From: Tepidaquicella sp964564635
Lineage (GTDB): Bacteria > Bacteroidota > Ignavibacteria > Tepidaquicellales > Tepidaquicellaceae
DNA: 64,000 nucleotides
Assembly (NCBI GenBank): GCA_964564635.1
Contig: CAZMAR010000001.1
Span: forward strand, 62,001 to 126,000
Direction: 5' to 3'
Under the pieces are notes generated by a model. It ran no database searches. It was not told the origin of the DNA and saw only the letters and a list, made by a program, of their open reading frames with translations. This document shows positions 9,819 through 17,875 of this stretch, piece by piece; the first letter of the stretch is position 1; every line of letters begins with the position of its first letter. The translations under genes and the position numbers were made by a program.

Positions 9819-10004
9819 TTATTTTATTAATTCGTACACAGTTATATTTAGCGCTTTGGCAATTTTTGCCATAGTTTGAACACTCGGTTTATTTACCGCT
9901 CCACTTTCGACTTTATCATCGTTCTTGGGTAAATCATCCTTGGTTAAGCTAAGTTTTGCTCTTAATTTTTTTATGTTTTTGCTGATGACCTCTTTACTTG
10001 TCAT
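9819..10004 (-). CDS. short XRE-type helix-turn-helix protein (R-M controller-like), shortened HTH
   Basis: A 61-residue Cro/CI-family protein heading the restriction-modification operon, the position typical of a controller (C) protein. The outer helices are conserved: NIKKLRAKLSLTKDDL at the start and KPSVQTMAKIAKALNITVYE at the end. Between them only PKNDD precedes KVESGAV, whereas relatives have about 12 residues (turn plus recognition helix). About seven residues, the heart of the DNA-contacting motif, are therefore absent. It may be a decayed regulator still carrying translation into the next gene, 3 bp away. Confidence 0.7.
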   Translation of the reverse strand: MTSKEVISKNIKKLRAKLSLTKDDLPKNDDKVESGAVNKPSVQTMAKIAKALNITVYELIK

Positions 10005-10031
10005 ACTAATAAAGTTTTGGTAGTATAATAG

Positions 10032-10052
10032 TGAATGATTATTTTACATTCA
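10032..10052. promoter_or_regulatory. inverted repeat upstream of the R-M operon, possible operator
   Basis: TGAATG at 10032-10037 and CATTCA at 10047-10052 form a 6-bp inverted repeat with a 9-nt spacer. It lies 27 nt upstream of the HTH gene's start, where a controller protein operator would be expected. In such AT-rich DNA a chance repeat of this size is possible. Confidence 0.25.
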
Positions 10053-10110
10053 TCATCATATTACAAAAAAATATAAAATCAATCAAGGAGAAACAAAGAT
10101 CAGTTTTTGG

Positions 10111-10129
10111 TGTTTTGCTCTGCAAAACA
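10111..10129. repeat. perfect 8-bp hairpin between the R-M operon and tRNA-Ser
   Basis: TGTTTTGC (10111-10118), a 3-nt loop and GCAAAACA (10122-10129) make a perfect stem. No T-run follows on either strand, so it is not an obvious intrinsic terminator. A related TTTTGCAGA lies about 60 bp further on. Function unknown. Confidence 0.35.
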
Positions 10130-10222
10130 AATATAAAAATCAATTTTGAGCCTAAAATCGGGTGGAGCACTCTGTTAAACAATTTTGCAGAAAGAAGGCA
10201 GGAAACCCTTTTTCCCAACTTG

Positions 10223-10311
10223 CGGAAGGGGCGAGATTCGAACTCGCGCTACGGGTTTATCCGTAGGACGGTTTAGCAAACCGTTGGTTTCAGCCACTCA
10301 CCCACCCTTCC
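10223..10311 (-). tRNA. serT: tRNA-Ser (GCT anticodon)
   Basis: An 89-nt type II tRNA. The acceptor stem GGAAGGG pairs with CCCTTCC, with discriminator G as in serine tRNAs. The anticodon loop TTGCTAA sits on the stem ACGGT/ACCGT and gives anticodon GCT (reads AGC/AGT). The long variable arm CTACGG/CCGTAG and the T-arm GCGAG-TTCGAAT-CTCGC are intact. CCA is not encoded. It borders the restriction-modification patch, a usual place for horizontally acquired DNA. Confidence 0.95.
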
Positions 10312-10641
10312 TGTGGTTGAATTAATTTTTTTATGTTTCTTTAAAGAACTCTTTAACAAAATAGAGAAAATATTTTTTTACTTCAACGCAATTTTTTTTG
10401 TAATTAATTAATTTATTATTATTTAATATTATGTTAAAAAATTCCATATAAATTTTTTTTCATATTTAAAATAATCACCACATTTTCTTAGATAGAATTC
10501 TACTGAATATAAAAGGCAATATAAAGATTTTTTAAAACTTTTATATAAGAGCAGAATAAATTTTTAATTATATGAATTATAAAAATTTGATAAAATACGG
10601 ATTTTTTAATTAATTAAGTTTCTATATTAATAAGTAAAAAT
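10312..10641. other. AT-rich intergenic region
   Basis: About 330 bp between tRNA-Ser and the promoter of the porin gene, with long A/T runs. No ORF, RNA gene or strong hairpin was seen. It should hold the tRNA promoter (minus strand). Confidence 0.6.
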
Positions 10642-10649
10642 TATTTTTG
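10642..10649 (+). promoter_or_regulatory. candidate -7 promoter element of the porin gene
   Basis: TATTTTTG fits the Bacteroidota -7 consensus TAnnTTTG and lies 19 nt before the start codon, the same distance as in the MarR promoter. No TTG is found at the expected -33 position, so this is a half-match. Confidence 0.35.
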
Positions 10650-10668
10650 TATAAATAAAATTATTATT

Positions 10669-11898
10669 ATGAAAAAAATATTTATTTTATTTCTTATTGT
10701 GTTTTGTTTCCCTTATATTTCATTTTCTCAAAATAAAGATGATGGAAAATTTGGAATTAGTTTCTCAGGTTTTGTAAAGTATGATATGTTTTATGATTCA
10801 AGAGTTACTCAATCAATCAGAGAAGGACATTTTTTAGTTTTTCCTGAAAGAGAATTTCTCAATGCAAACAATGAAGACCTGAATGCAAAACCTTCTTTTA
10901 ATTTCCTTTCAATACAAACCCGTCTTACCGGAAAAATAACGGGACCTGATTTTTTTGATGCTAAAACATCTGGTATGATAGAAGGGGAGTTCTTTGGTAC
11001 TTCCGATGCTGATGTAAATGGTTTCAGACTCAGGCATGCTTTTGTAAAACTCGACTGGCAATCTATTTCTTTACTCGCTGGTCAGTTCTGGCATCCAATG
11101 TTTGTTACAGAGTGTTCCCCCGCAACAATTTCTTTCAACACTGGTGCTCCTTTTCAACCATTCACAAGAAATCCACAACTGAGACTTAATATTAAAGTTA
11201 ATAAGTTTAATATTATTGCAGCTGCAATGTCTCAAAGGGATTTTCAAAGTAATGGACCTAACGGATTTTCTTCTATTTATTTGAGGAATAGTTTAATACC
11301 TGACCTGCATCTACAATTTCAATATAAAGAGGATAATTACCTTCTGGGAATAGGTGGGGGATTTAAATCCTTAATGCCGAGAACTGTAACCTCGAAAAAT
11401 TACACTACAGATAGTAGAATTAACAGCTTATCTGCAATTGCTTATGCAAAATTTAATTTAAACGATGTTACATTAAAAATTGAAGGTGTCTGGGGTGAAA
11501 ATCTTGCTGATTTAACGATGCTTGGTGGGTATGCAGTTAAATCTGTTGACACAACTACTGGTAGGGAAGAATATACCAATATGAATACTTTATCATCGTG
11601 GGTTGAAATATCTTATTTAAAGAATATTGAACTTGCACTTTTTGCAGGTTATATTAAAAATTTAGGTGCTGATGATAATACAACTGGGACTTATTACACC
11701 AGAGGCGGAAATATAGAATATCAGTTCAGAATATCTCCAAGGTTTGCAATAATATCAGGAAAAACAAAAATTGCAACAGAACTTGAAATAACAAGTGCAA
11801 ATATAGGTGTAAATGATAACAATAATAAAGGAAAAGTAATTAATGGTAAAACCGTTACAAATATAAGAGGCTTAGTTTCTTTTATTTATAATTTCTGA
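10669..11898 (+). CDS. outer-membrane porin-like beta-barrel protein
   Basis: A 409-residue protein with a signal peptide (about 1-20, cleaved near SFSQ). The rest is alternating amphipathic strands typical of a 16-strand-type porin, with ISFSGFVKYDMFYDSR at the start of the barrel, FRLRHAFVKLDWQ and SISLLAGQFWHPMF (as in DcaP-like and related porins) and a terminal Phe in FIYNF, the usual recognition end for the BAM machinery. It likely forms a passive or substrate-selective pore; substrate unknown. Transcribed alone; the convergent CCA-transferase gene ends 19 bp away. Confidence 0.78.
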   Translation: MKKIFILFLIVFCFPYISFSQNKDDGKFGISFSGFVKYDMFYDSRVTQSIREGHFLVFPEREFLNANNEDLNAKPSFNFLSIQTRLTGKITGPDFFDAKTSGMIEGEFFGTSDADVNGFRLRHAFVKLDWQSISLLAGQFWHPMFVTECSPATISFNTGAPFQPFTRNPQLRLNIKVNKFNIIAAAMSQRDFQSNGPNGFSSIYLRNSLIPDLHLQFQYKEDNYLLGIGGGFKSLMPRTVTSKNYTTDSRINSLSAIAYAKFNLNDVTLKIEGVWGENLADLTMLGGYAVKSVDTTTGREEYTNMNTLSSWVEISYLKNIELALFAGYIKNLGADDNTTGTYYTRGGNIEYQFRISPRFAIISGKTKIATELEITSANIGVNDNNNKGKVINGKTVTNIRGLVSFIYNF

Positions 11899-11917
11899 TT
11901 TTGTATTTATTGAGATT

Positions 11918-13342
11918 CTATTCTTCCTGTGAAAGTATATTATCTTTTATTTTCATAAGATATTCTTTCGCAGCCTCATATTCGTTAGGAATTATTCCGT
12001 CAAGAATTGCTTCTTCTATTTTCTTTTTTATTATACCTACTTTTTTACCTGGTGGAATATTGCAAATTTTCATTATCTCATCGCCTCTCACTGGTGATTG
12101 GAAGTTCCGCAGGTTATCTTTCTCCTGGACTTCAAAAATTCTTTTTTCTACTTTATCAAAGTTTTGTAAATATTTCTGGACTTTATCTGGATTTTTCGAG
12201 GTAATATCAGCTCTGCAGAGTATAAATAAATCCTCTAAGTGTTCTCCTGCTTCTGTTGCTAATCTTCTAAATGCTGAATCAGTTACATTCTCTTCCGCGA
12301 GAGCAATCGGTCTAAGGTGAAGAGAAATAAGTTTTTTTACATAGTCGAGTTTATTCATCGGGAGTCGCATTCGTAAAAATATTTCTTTCATCATTCTCGT
12401 TCCCTGTTCAGAATGTCCATGGAATGTCCAGCCTGTACCTTTTATGAACTTTTTTGTCTTAGGTTTTGCTATATCGTGTACAAGTGCTGTGAATCTCAAC
12501 CATATATTGTCCGTAACACTTGCAACATTATCAACCACCTGAAGTGTGTGATGAAAAACATCTTTATGATGATATTCAGATAATTGTTCCACTCCAACCA
12601 GAGCAGATATTTCAGGAAAAATAATATCCATAACCCCTGATAGATAAAGCAAATTCAATCCAATAGAAGGTTTGGGTGATTGTAAAATTAAAAGAAATTC
12701 ATTTGTAATTCTTTCCTGCGAGACAACAGAATCTTCTTTTAGTCTATCCGCATATTTATTAATTGCACGAAAAGTATTATGCTCTATTGAAAAATTTAAT
12801 TGTGAAGCGAACCTTATCGCTCTTAATATTCTAAGCGGGTCGTCATCAAAGGTTTTTTCAGGGTCGAGTGGTGTTCTAATTTGCTTATTTTTTAAATCTT
12901 TTAAACCATTAAATTTATCTATAATCTTATCCGGCTTTTTAAGAGAAATAGCAAGTGCATTTATTGTGAAATCACGCCTTGAAAGATCTTCTTCAAGATT
13001 TGCATATTCAACTTTTGGCTTCCTTGATTTTCTCTCGTAACTTTCTTTTCTGGCAGAGGCAAATTCTATTTTGTAATTTCCATAATTTATCAAAGCAGTG
13101 CAAAAATTTTTATAGACAGCAAGAAGTGGGGTTTTCAGCTCTTTTGAAACTATTTCAGCAAATTTCAAAGCATCACCAACAATCATAAAATCTATATCAT
13201 TTGAGCTAACATTTAGTAATCTATCCCTGACATATCCTCCAATAAGGTAAACATCAAATTTCTCTTTTTCAGCAATAGATTTTATTTTCTCAACTATTGG
13301 GTTTGATATTATTTTTTCAACATTCATATTATCAATTTTCAA
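11918..13342 (-). CDS. cca: CCA-adding tRNA nucleotidyltransferase with HD domain
   Basis: A class II tRNA nucleotidyltransferase/poly(A) polymerase-family enzyme of 474 residues. The head shows GGYVRDRLL and the metal-binding DIDFMIVG, followed by RRDFTINALAISL and the RNA-binding region DDPLRILRAIRFASQL. An HD phosphohydrolase domain follows (HHKDVFHHTLQV, FTALVHDIAKP, from about residue 262). Because tRNA-Ser and tRNA-Val in this window lack an encoded CCA, such an enzyme is essential here. Its start overlaps the preceding phosphoesterase gene by 11 nt. Confidence 0.93.
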   Translation of the reverse strand: MKIDNMNVEKIISNPIVEKIKSIAEKEKFDVYLIGGYVRDRLLNVSSNDIDFMIVGDALKFAEIVSKELKTPLLAVYKNFCTALINYGNYKIEFASARKESYERKSRKPKVEYANLEEDLSRRDFTINALAISLKKPDKIIDKFNGLKDLKNKQIRTPLDPEKTFDDDPLRILRAIRFASQLNFSIEHNTFRAINKYADRLKEDSVVSQERITNEFLLILQSPKPSIGLNLLYLSGVMDIIFPEISALVGVEQLSEYHHKDVFHHTLQVVDNVASVTDNIWLRFTALVHDIAKPKTKKFIKGTGWTFHGHSEQGTRMMKEIFLRMRLPMNKLDYVKKLISLHLRPIALAEENVTDSAFRRLATEAGEHLEDLFILCRADITSKNPDKVQKYLQNFDKVEKRIFEVQEKDNLRNFQSPVRGDEIMKICNIPPGKKVGIIKKKIEEAILDGIIPNEYEAAKEYLMKIKDNILSQEE

Positions 13343-14189
13343 TAAATCTGATATTCAATTTTAATTTCTTATTTTTTTCATTTAATTCAAGCATTGTATA
13401 TAATTTCTTCTTTTTCTGTGATAGTGGTTTCAAGCATCCGGAACTGTTTATGATTTTTATATTTCCTTTTTTATAAGTATTTGTATAATGAGTGTGTCCG
13501 TGAAGTATTAAATTAATTTTATTTCTTTTTAACAAACTTAATACTTTTTGCCAATTATGCATTACCATAGTGTCTCTTTCTGAATATAACCAGAGTCTAT
13601 GCATTTCATCATAGGTCCTATTTGCCGTATAATAAAAATGATGATGTATTACAGCGATTTTAAAATATCTATCATATTTACCACTTGATAATATTCTACC
13701 TGCTTTCTCCAATTGTTTTGCATCAACATTTCCATTGGAACCTATTGGATTTCTATTTGCTGACCAATGTGCAACTGAATTAAAAATTATAAGAACTATA
13801 TTGCCTGATATTTCTTTGAAAATCGGAAATGAAGAGTATTTATTATTTGATAAAATTCTTTTAAAAAATATTATAAATTCCTGAACTTTTTCATTGTAAT
13901 TTGTATACTTGCATTGGTAGGGGAATGTATGAGTTTTTTCAGCACCACCGAAAACCTCATGATTCCCAATTGTTACGGTAAGTCTTTCATAATTCCAGAA
14001 CTCATATTTATTTAAAATTCTTTTTATCACTTCATAATTTTGTACAAACGGGTTATGAATTAAATCACCCGTTATTATTAGATGCTCAACTTTGGTTTTA
14101 TATATATTACGAATTATTTTTTCAAATTCATCTATAAGGCTTTTATCTTTGTAATCTATATGCAGGTCTGATATGTGAGCAATTTTCAT
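13332..14189 (-). CDS. calcineurin-like metallophosphoesterase
   Basis: A 285-residue binuclear-metal phosphoesterase. All five signature blocks are present: ISDLHID (D-x-H), GDLIHN, GNHE, HHHFYY and GHTHYTN. The arrangement resembles CpdA-type cyclic-nucleotide phosphodiesterases, but substrate cannot be assigned. It is translationally coupled to cca (11-nt overlap) and starts 1 bp after the Gfo/Idh gene ends, so these belong to one minus-strand operon. Confidence 0.88.
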   Translation of the reverse strand: MKIAHISDLHIDYKDKSLIDEFEKIIRNIYKTKVEHLIITGDLIHNPFVQNYEVIKRILNKYEFWNYERLTVTIGNHEVFGGAEKTHTFPYQCKYTNYNEKVQEFIIFFKRILSNNKYSSFPIFKEISGNIVLIIFNSVAHWSANRNPIGSNGNVDAKQLEKAGRILSSGKYDRYFKIAVIHHHFYYTANRTYDEMHRLWLYSERDTMVMHNWQKVLSLLKRNKINLILHGHTHYTNTYKKGNIKIINSSGCLKPLSQKKKKLYTMLELNEKNKKLKLNIRFIEN

Positions 14190-14190
14190 T

Positions 14191-15198
14191 TCAGGAATCT
14201 AATAAAATTTTTTGTGATTGTTCTATTCTTTTTATAATATCTTCTGCGACTTTGATTGCTTTTATTCCATCATCAAGTGTAACTAAGGGTTTTCTATTTT
14301 CTAAAATACATTCAAAAAATTTCATCTGTTCTATTTTCATTGGATTTTTATATTTTACAGCAGGTTTTTCATAAACGATTGCCTTTCCAATTTCTGGAAA
14401 TTTTATTTTTTTCAATTTAGTTTTTGAAACATCATTTATGTCTTTGAGTAAATACACATCAGCAGAATTTTCCTGAAAATCTAACGATATATATGCGTTT
14501 CTTTGAAATATTCGCATTTTTCTCATTTTCTTAAGTGAAATTCTTGAAGCAGTTACATTTACCACACATCCATTTTCAAACTTTAATCTTGCATTCGCAA
14601 TATCAATATTTCTTGTTAATAAAGGAACCCCACTTGCATCTATACTAATTAAATCTGATTTAACTAAATTTAAAATTAAATCAATATCATGTATCATCAA
14701 ATCCTGTATAACACTTACATCGGTTCCTCTTGTATTGAATTGCGATAAGCGATGACTTTCTATGAAGAGTGGTGAAAGATTATACTTTTCTACTGCTAAT
14801 AATGCAGGGTTAAATCTTTCTATGTGTCCAATTTGTATTACTATTTTTTTGTTATTATGCAGTTCTTTAAGTTTTTTTGCTTCTTCTAATGTTGATGTTA
14901 GGGGTTTTTCTATAAATAAATTTTTGTTGTTTTCAATTGAATGTTTTGCTATTTCATAATGTGTACTGGTGGGTGTAGAAATCAGAAGCGTATTAATTTC
15001 TGCAAACATATCGTTTATAGAATCAAAGATATTAACTTTATATTTTTTCTTTATCTCTTTTAATCTATCTATATTTATATCATAAACACCTGCTAATTTG
15101 ACTCTGATATTTTCTTTCGAAATTTCTAAAATATTTCTTAAATGCATTTCTCCGAGATGCCCAACCCCTATTATTCCTACTTTTACTTCTTTTTCCAT
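14191..15198 (-). CDS. Gfo/Idh/MocA-family NAD(P)-dependent oxidoreductase
   Basis: A 335-residue sugar-dehydrogenase-type protein. The Rossmann motif GIIGVGHLGEMHLRN is at residues 8-22, the EKPLT motif with the catalytic Lys at about 95-99, and a C-terminal alpha/beta domain holds the HDIDLIL segment. Relatives include UDP-N-acetylglucosamine 3-dehydrogenases used in lipid A or surface glycan synthesis; that assignment is plausible but not proven. It abuts the CDF transporter gene (no gap) and the phosphoesterase gene (1 bp). Confidence 0.87.
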   Translation of the reverse strand: MEKEVKVGIIGVGHLGEMHLRNILEISKENIRVKLAGVYDINIDRLKEIKKKYKVNIFDSINDMFAEINTLLISTPTSTHYEIAKHSIENNKNLFIEKPLTSTLEEAKKLKELHNNKKIVIQIGHIERFNPALLAVEKYNLSPLFIESHRLSQFNTRGTDVSVIQDLMIHDIDLILNLVKSDLISIDASGVPLLTRNIDIANARLKFENGCVVNVTASRISLKKMRKMRIFQRNAYISLDFQENSADVYLLKDINDVSKTKLKKIKFPEIGKAIVYEKPAVKYKNPMKIEQMKFFECILENRKPLVTLDDGIKAIKVAEDIIKRIEQSQKILLDS

Positions 15199-16617
15199 TT
15201 AACTATGTCCTTTCGGTTCAGTATGTATAATAATATTTGTTATTGGTGGTATATTATTCTTAAAGTCGTTATATAATCTCAATTCCATTTCTTTAACTGT
15301 TCTATGAGCACTTTCGAAACTTACGCTTTCATCAAATTCTAAATTAAAGGATATCCTAATTCCAGCAGGGGTGTTCAAAATTTTTATGTCGTGAAATTGT
15401 GTATCTTTATAATCTGCTTCAAGAGTTTTTATTATGTGATTAATTATTTCGCCGGATTTTGATGTTATATCTTCACTCTCATACATTAAACCTGCAGGAG
15501 GGTCAATATGAATATGAACATATTCTATCTCCCGAAGTGAATTTTTAATTTTTTCTTCCAGTTGTGAAATTTTATCGTGTGCAATTTTTAAATCATTATT
15601 TGAATCGATTTCTATATGAATATCTACAAAAAATTTATCATTGATTTTGTGTGTGTACAAATCATGACATTTATACCCCTCCTTATTGATTAACAATCTT
15701 ATTTTATCGTTAAGAGTTTCATCTTGAGTTTCAACCGGTTCTGTATGAATTACAATATCGGAGTTGGGATATTTTTCTTTTATTTTATTTTCTATTTCAT
15801 TTACTATTTCATGAGCCTCTGAAAAAAGTTTTGTCCTTCCGATTAGCACCTCTGAATCAATAAAAGTTTTTCTTCCTGATACCCTCACTCTAAGAGATTT
15901 TAATCCTTCAATTTTTTTATTAGAAACAATTAGATCTTTTATTTTTTCATGTAATTCTTCTGGAACTCTATCCATAAGCAGGTTAAATGCTCTTTTTGTA
16001 AGTTTCAAAGTAGTTAGGAAAATTATTATAGAAACCATTATTGCTGCTATTGGATCTGCTAATGGTACATCTTTATATAATGGTGGTATTTTGTAATAAG
16101 TGAAAATCATACTAACAAGAACAAAAATAGAGCTAAGGATATCGGATGAAAAATGCAGTGAATCTGCTTCAAGTGCCTGAGAGTTTGTCTCACGGGCTAC
16201 TTTTAATAATGCTCTTGAACGGGAATAATCTATACCAATACATAAAATGATAACAATAAAAATCCATATATTAATTTCTGGATGGTAGGGATGAATTATT
16301 CTATCAATTGACTCATAAATAAGGTAAATACACATTATAACCAATATCAAAACCTGAAATAAAGCGGATATACTTTCTATCTTTTCATGTCCGTACTGAT
16401 GCTCATTATCTGGTGGTTTTGCGGAGTATTTAACTGAAATAACGGTTGCTATGCAGGCAAGCAAATCAATTGAAGAGTGAAATAATTCAGACAGAACAGC
16501 AATACTTCCGCTAATATATGCAGCAAGAAATTTTATTGTTACAATAAATATAGCTGCAAATAGGGAACTATAGGCAATTCTGAGTTTCTTTTTATCTTGA
16601 ATTTCTAATTCTGTCAA
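15199..16617 (-). CDS. cation diffusion facilitator transporter with three tandem C-terminal dimerisation domains
   Basis: A 472-residue CDF metal exporter. Six membrane helices occupy about residues 12-205, with the metal-site helices containing ELFHSSIDLLA (HxxxD-type) and LEADSLHFSSDI. The cytosolic part is unusually long: three consecutive ferredoxin-like dimerisation domains, recognisable by their ends VIHTEPVE (about 287), HIHIDPPAG (about 370) and IIHTEPKG (C-terminus). Ordinary CDF proteins have one and are about 300 residues. Likely exports Zn, Mn, Fe or Co; the specific metal cannot be read. Confidence 0.9.
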   Translation of the reverse strand: MTELEIQDKKKLRIAYSSLFAAIFIVTIKFLAAYISGSIAVLSELFHSSIDLLACIATVISVKYSAKPPDNEHQYGHEKIESISALFQVLILVIMCIYLIYESIDRIIHPYHPEINIWIFIVIILCIGIDYSRSRALLKVARETNSQALEADSLHFSSDILSSIFVLVSMIFTYYKIPPLYKDVPLADPIAAIMVSIIIFLTTLKLTKRAFNLLMDRVPEELHEKIKDLIVSNKKIEGLKSLRVRVSGRKTFIDSEVLIGRTKLFSEAHEIVNEIENKIKEKYPNSDIVIHTEPVETQDETLNDKIRLLINKEGYKCHDLYTHKINDKFFVDIHIEIDSNNDLKIAHDKISQLEEKIKNSLREIEYVHIHIDPPAGLMYESEDITSKSGEIINHIIKTLEADYKDTQFHDIKILNTPAGIRISFNLEFDESVSFESAHRTVKEMELRLYNDFKNNIPPITNIIIHTEPKGHS

Positions 16618-16670
16618 AATAGAAAATTTTCAGCAGTATTAATAAAATAATAAAGAATAATTCTTATTTC

Positions 16671-16787
16671 TTAATTTGATTCTTTCTTTTTATTACCTTT
16701 TTGCTGAAGTAATAATTTAATTTTTTCTTTACGCTTTTTTTCTTTTTTTCTGTGCTTTTTTAAAACTAATTTTTTCGGTTTGTTCAT
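16671..16787 (-). CDS. 38-residue lysine-rich peptide
   Basis: A short ORF with an ATG, encoding MNKPKKLVLKKHRKKEKKRK followed by EKIKLLLQQKG and a basic tail. Roughly half the residues are Lys or Arg, and the composition resembles small ribosome-associated proteins. It sits in the same orientation 10 bp downstream of the aldolase gene, which supports co-transcription. I do not recognise the family. It could be a chance ORF, but a run of about 38 codons with consistent basic bias in a tight operon is suggestive. Confidence 0.5.
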   Translation of the reverse strand: MNKPKKLVLKKHRKKEKKRKEKIKLLLQQKGNKKKESN

Positions 16788-16797
16788 AGTATAGATT

Positions 16798-17865
16798 TTA
16801 TGCTATTGTTATACTTTTTTCCAAATAAACATCCTGTATAAGGTTAAGTAATTTTATTCCTTCTTCCATTGGTTTCTGGAATGCTTTTCTACCTGAAATC
16901 AATCCCATACCGCCTGCTCGTTTATTTATTATTGCAGTTTTTAATGCTTCTGTTAAGTCAGTCGTATCTTTTCCTGTCGAGGCACCGCCAGAATTAATTA
17001 AACCTACTCTTCCCATATAATTGTTTGCTACCTGATACCTTGTTAGATCTATTGGATTATCAGTGGTAAGTTTTTCATAAACTAATTTGTGCGTTTTTCC
17101 AAAGTTTGGTAAGGCAAGATAACCACCATTGTTTTCTGGTAGTTTTTGCTTTATGATATCTGCTTCTATTGTAGCACCTAAATGATTTGCCTGTCCTGTT
17201 AAGTCCGCTGATACATGATAATCCTTGTCATTTTTTACCTTGAACGCAGGATTTCTTAAATAACACCATAATATCGTAACAAGACCTAAATCATGTGCAT
17301 ATGAAAATGCTTCTGAGATTTCCTGTATTTGTCTTGTAGATTCGTCTGAACCAAAATAAACAGTTGCTCCGATTGCAACAGCACCCATATCAAATGCTTG
17401 TTTTACATTTGCGAATAATATCTGGTCATATTTATTTGGATAGGTAAGAAGTTCGTTGTGATTAATTTTTAAAATAAAAGGTATTTTATGTGCATATCTT
17501 CTTGCAACTGAACCTAATACACCAAGAGTGGAAGCAACAGCATTACAACCACCTTCAATTGCTAATTTAACAATATTTTCAGGGTCAAAATAAATTGGAT
17601 TTGGTGAAAAAGATGCTCCAGCTGAATGTTCTATTCCCTGATCCACGGGTAATATTGATAAGTAACCTGTCCCTTTTAACCTTCCTGTATTAAAAATTAG
17701 CTGAAGGTTTCTCAGTACTGACGGACTCCTATCAGAATCCTTAAATACTCTATCTACAAAATCTGGTCCAGGCAAATGTAAATTTTCTTTTGGAATAGTT
17801 TTGCATTCGTGAGTTAGCAGATATTGATTTTCTTTTCCGAGTAATTCTAAAATTTCGTTTTTCAT
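16798..17865 (-). CDS. fbaB: class I fructose-bisphosphate aldolase (DhnA/FbaB type)
   Basis: A 355-residue glycolytic/gluconeogenic aldolase of the archaeal-type class I family. Visible are LSILPVDQGIEHS near residue 60, ILKINHNELLTYP, GATVYFGS, and ADIIKQK with the probable Schiff-base Lys near residue 236, then a phosphate-binding LINSGGAS and GLISGRKAFQKP. It cleaves fructose 1,6-bisphosphate to glyceraldehyde 3-phosphate and DHAP in the cytoplasm. It follows the YgfZ-like gene by 10 bp on the same strand. Confidence 0.92.
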   Translation of the reverse strand: MKNEILELLGKENQYLLTHECKTIPKENLHLPGPDFVDRVFKDSDRSPSVLRNLQLIFNTGRLKGTGYLSILPVDQGIEHSAGASFSPNPIYFDPENIVKLAIEGGCNAVASTLGVLGSVARRYAHKIPFILKINHNELLTYPNKYDQILFANVKQAFDMGAVAIGATVYFGSDESTRQIQEISEAFSYAHDLGLVTILWCYLRNPAFKVKNDKDYHVSADLTGQANHLGATIEADIIKQKLPENNGGYLALPNFGKTHKLVYEKLTTDNPIDLTRYQVANNYMGRVGLINSGGASTGKDTTDLTEALKTAIINKRAGGMGLISGRKAFQKPMEEGIKLLNLIQDVYLEKSITIA

Positions 17866-17875
17866 AGTAATTTAC

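Noticed and set aside
10031..10276. 81-codon plus-strand ORF overlapping the tRNA-Ser gene
   Set aside because: Its C-terminal part is the antisense of tRNA-Ser and the rest is low-complexity; no family resemblance.
11901..12320. 139-codon plus-strand ORF opposite the cca gene
   Set aside because: Antisense to the conserved C-terminal part of the CCA-adding enzyme; no recognisable domain.
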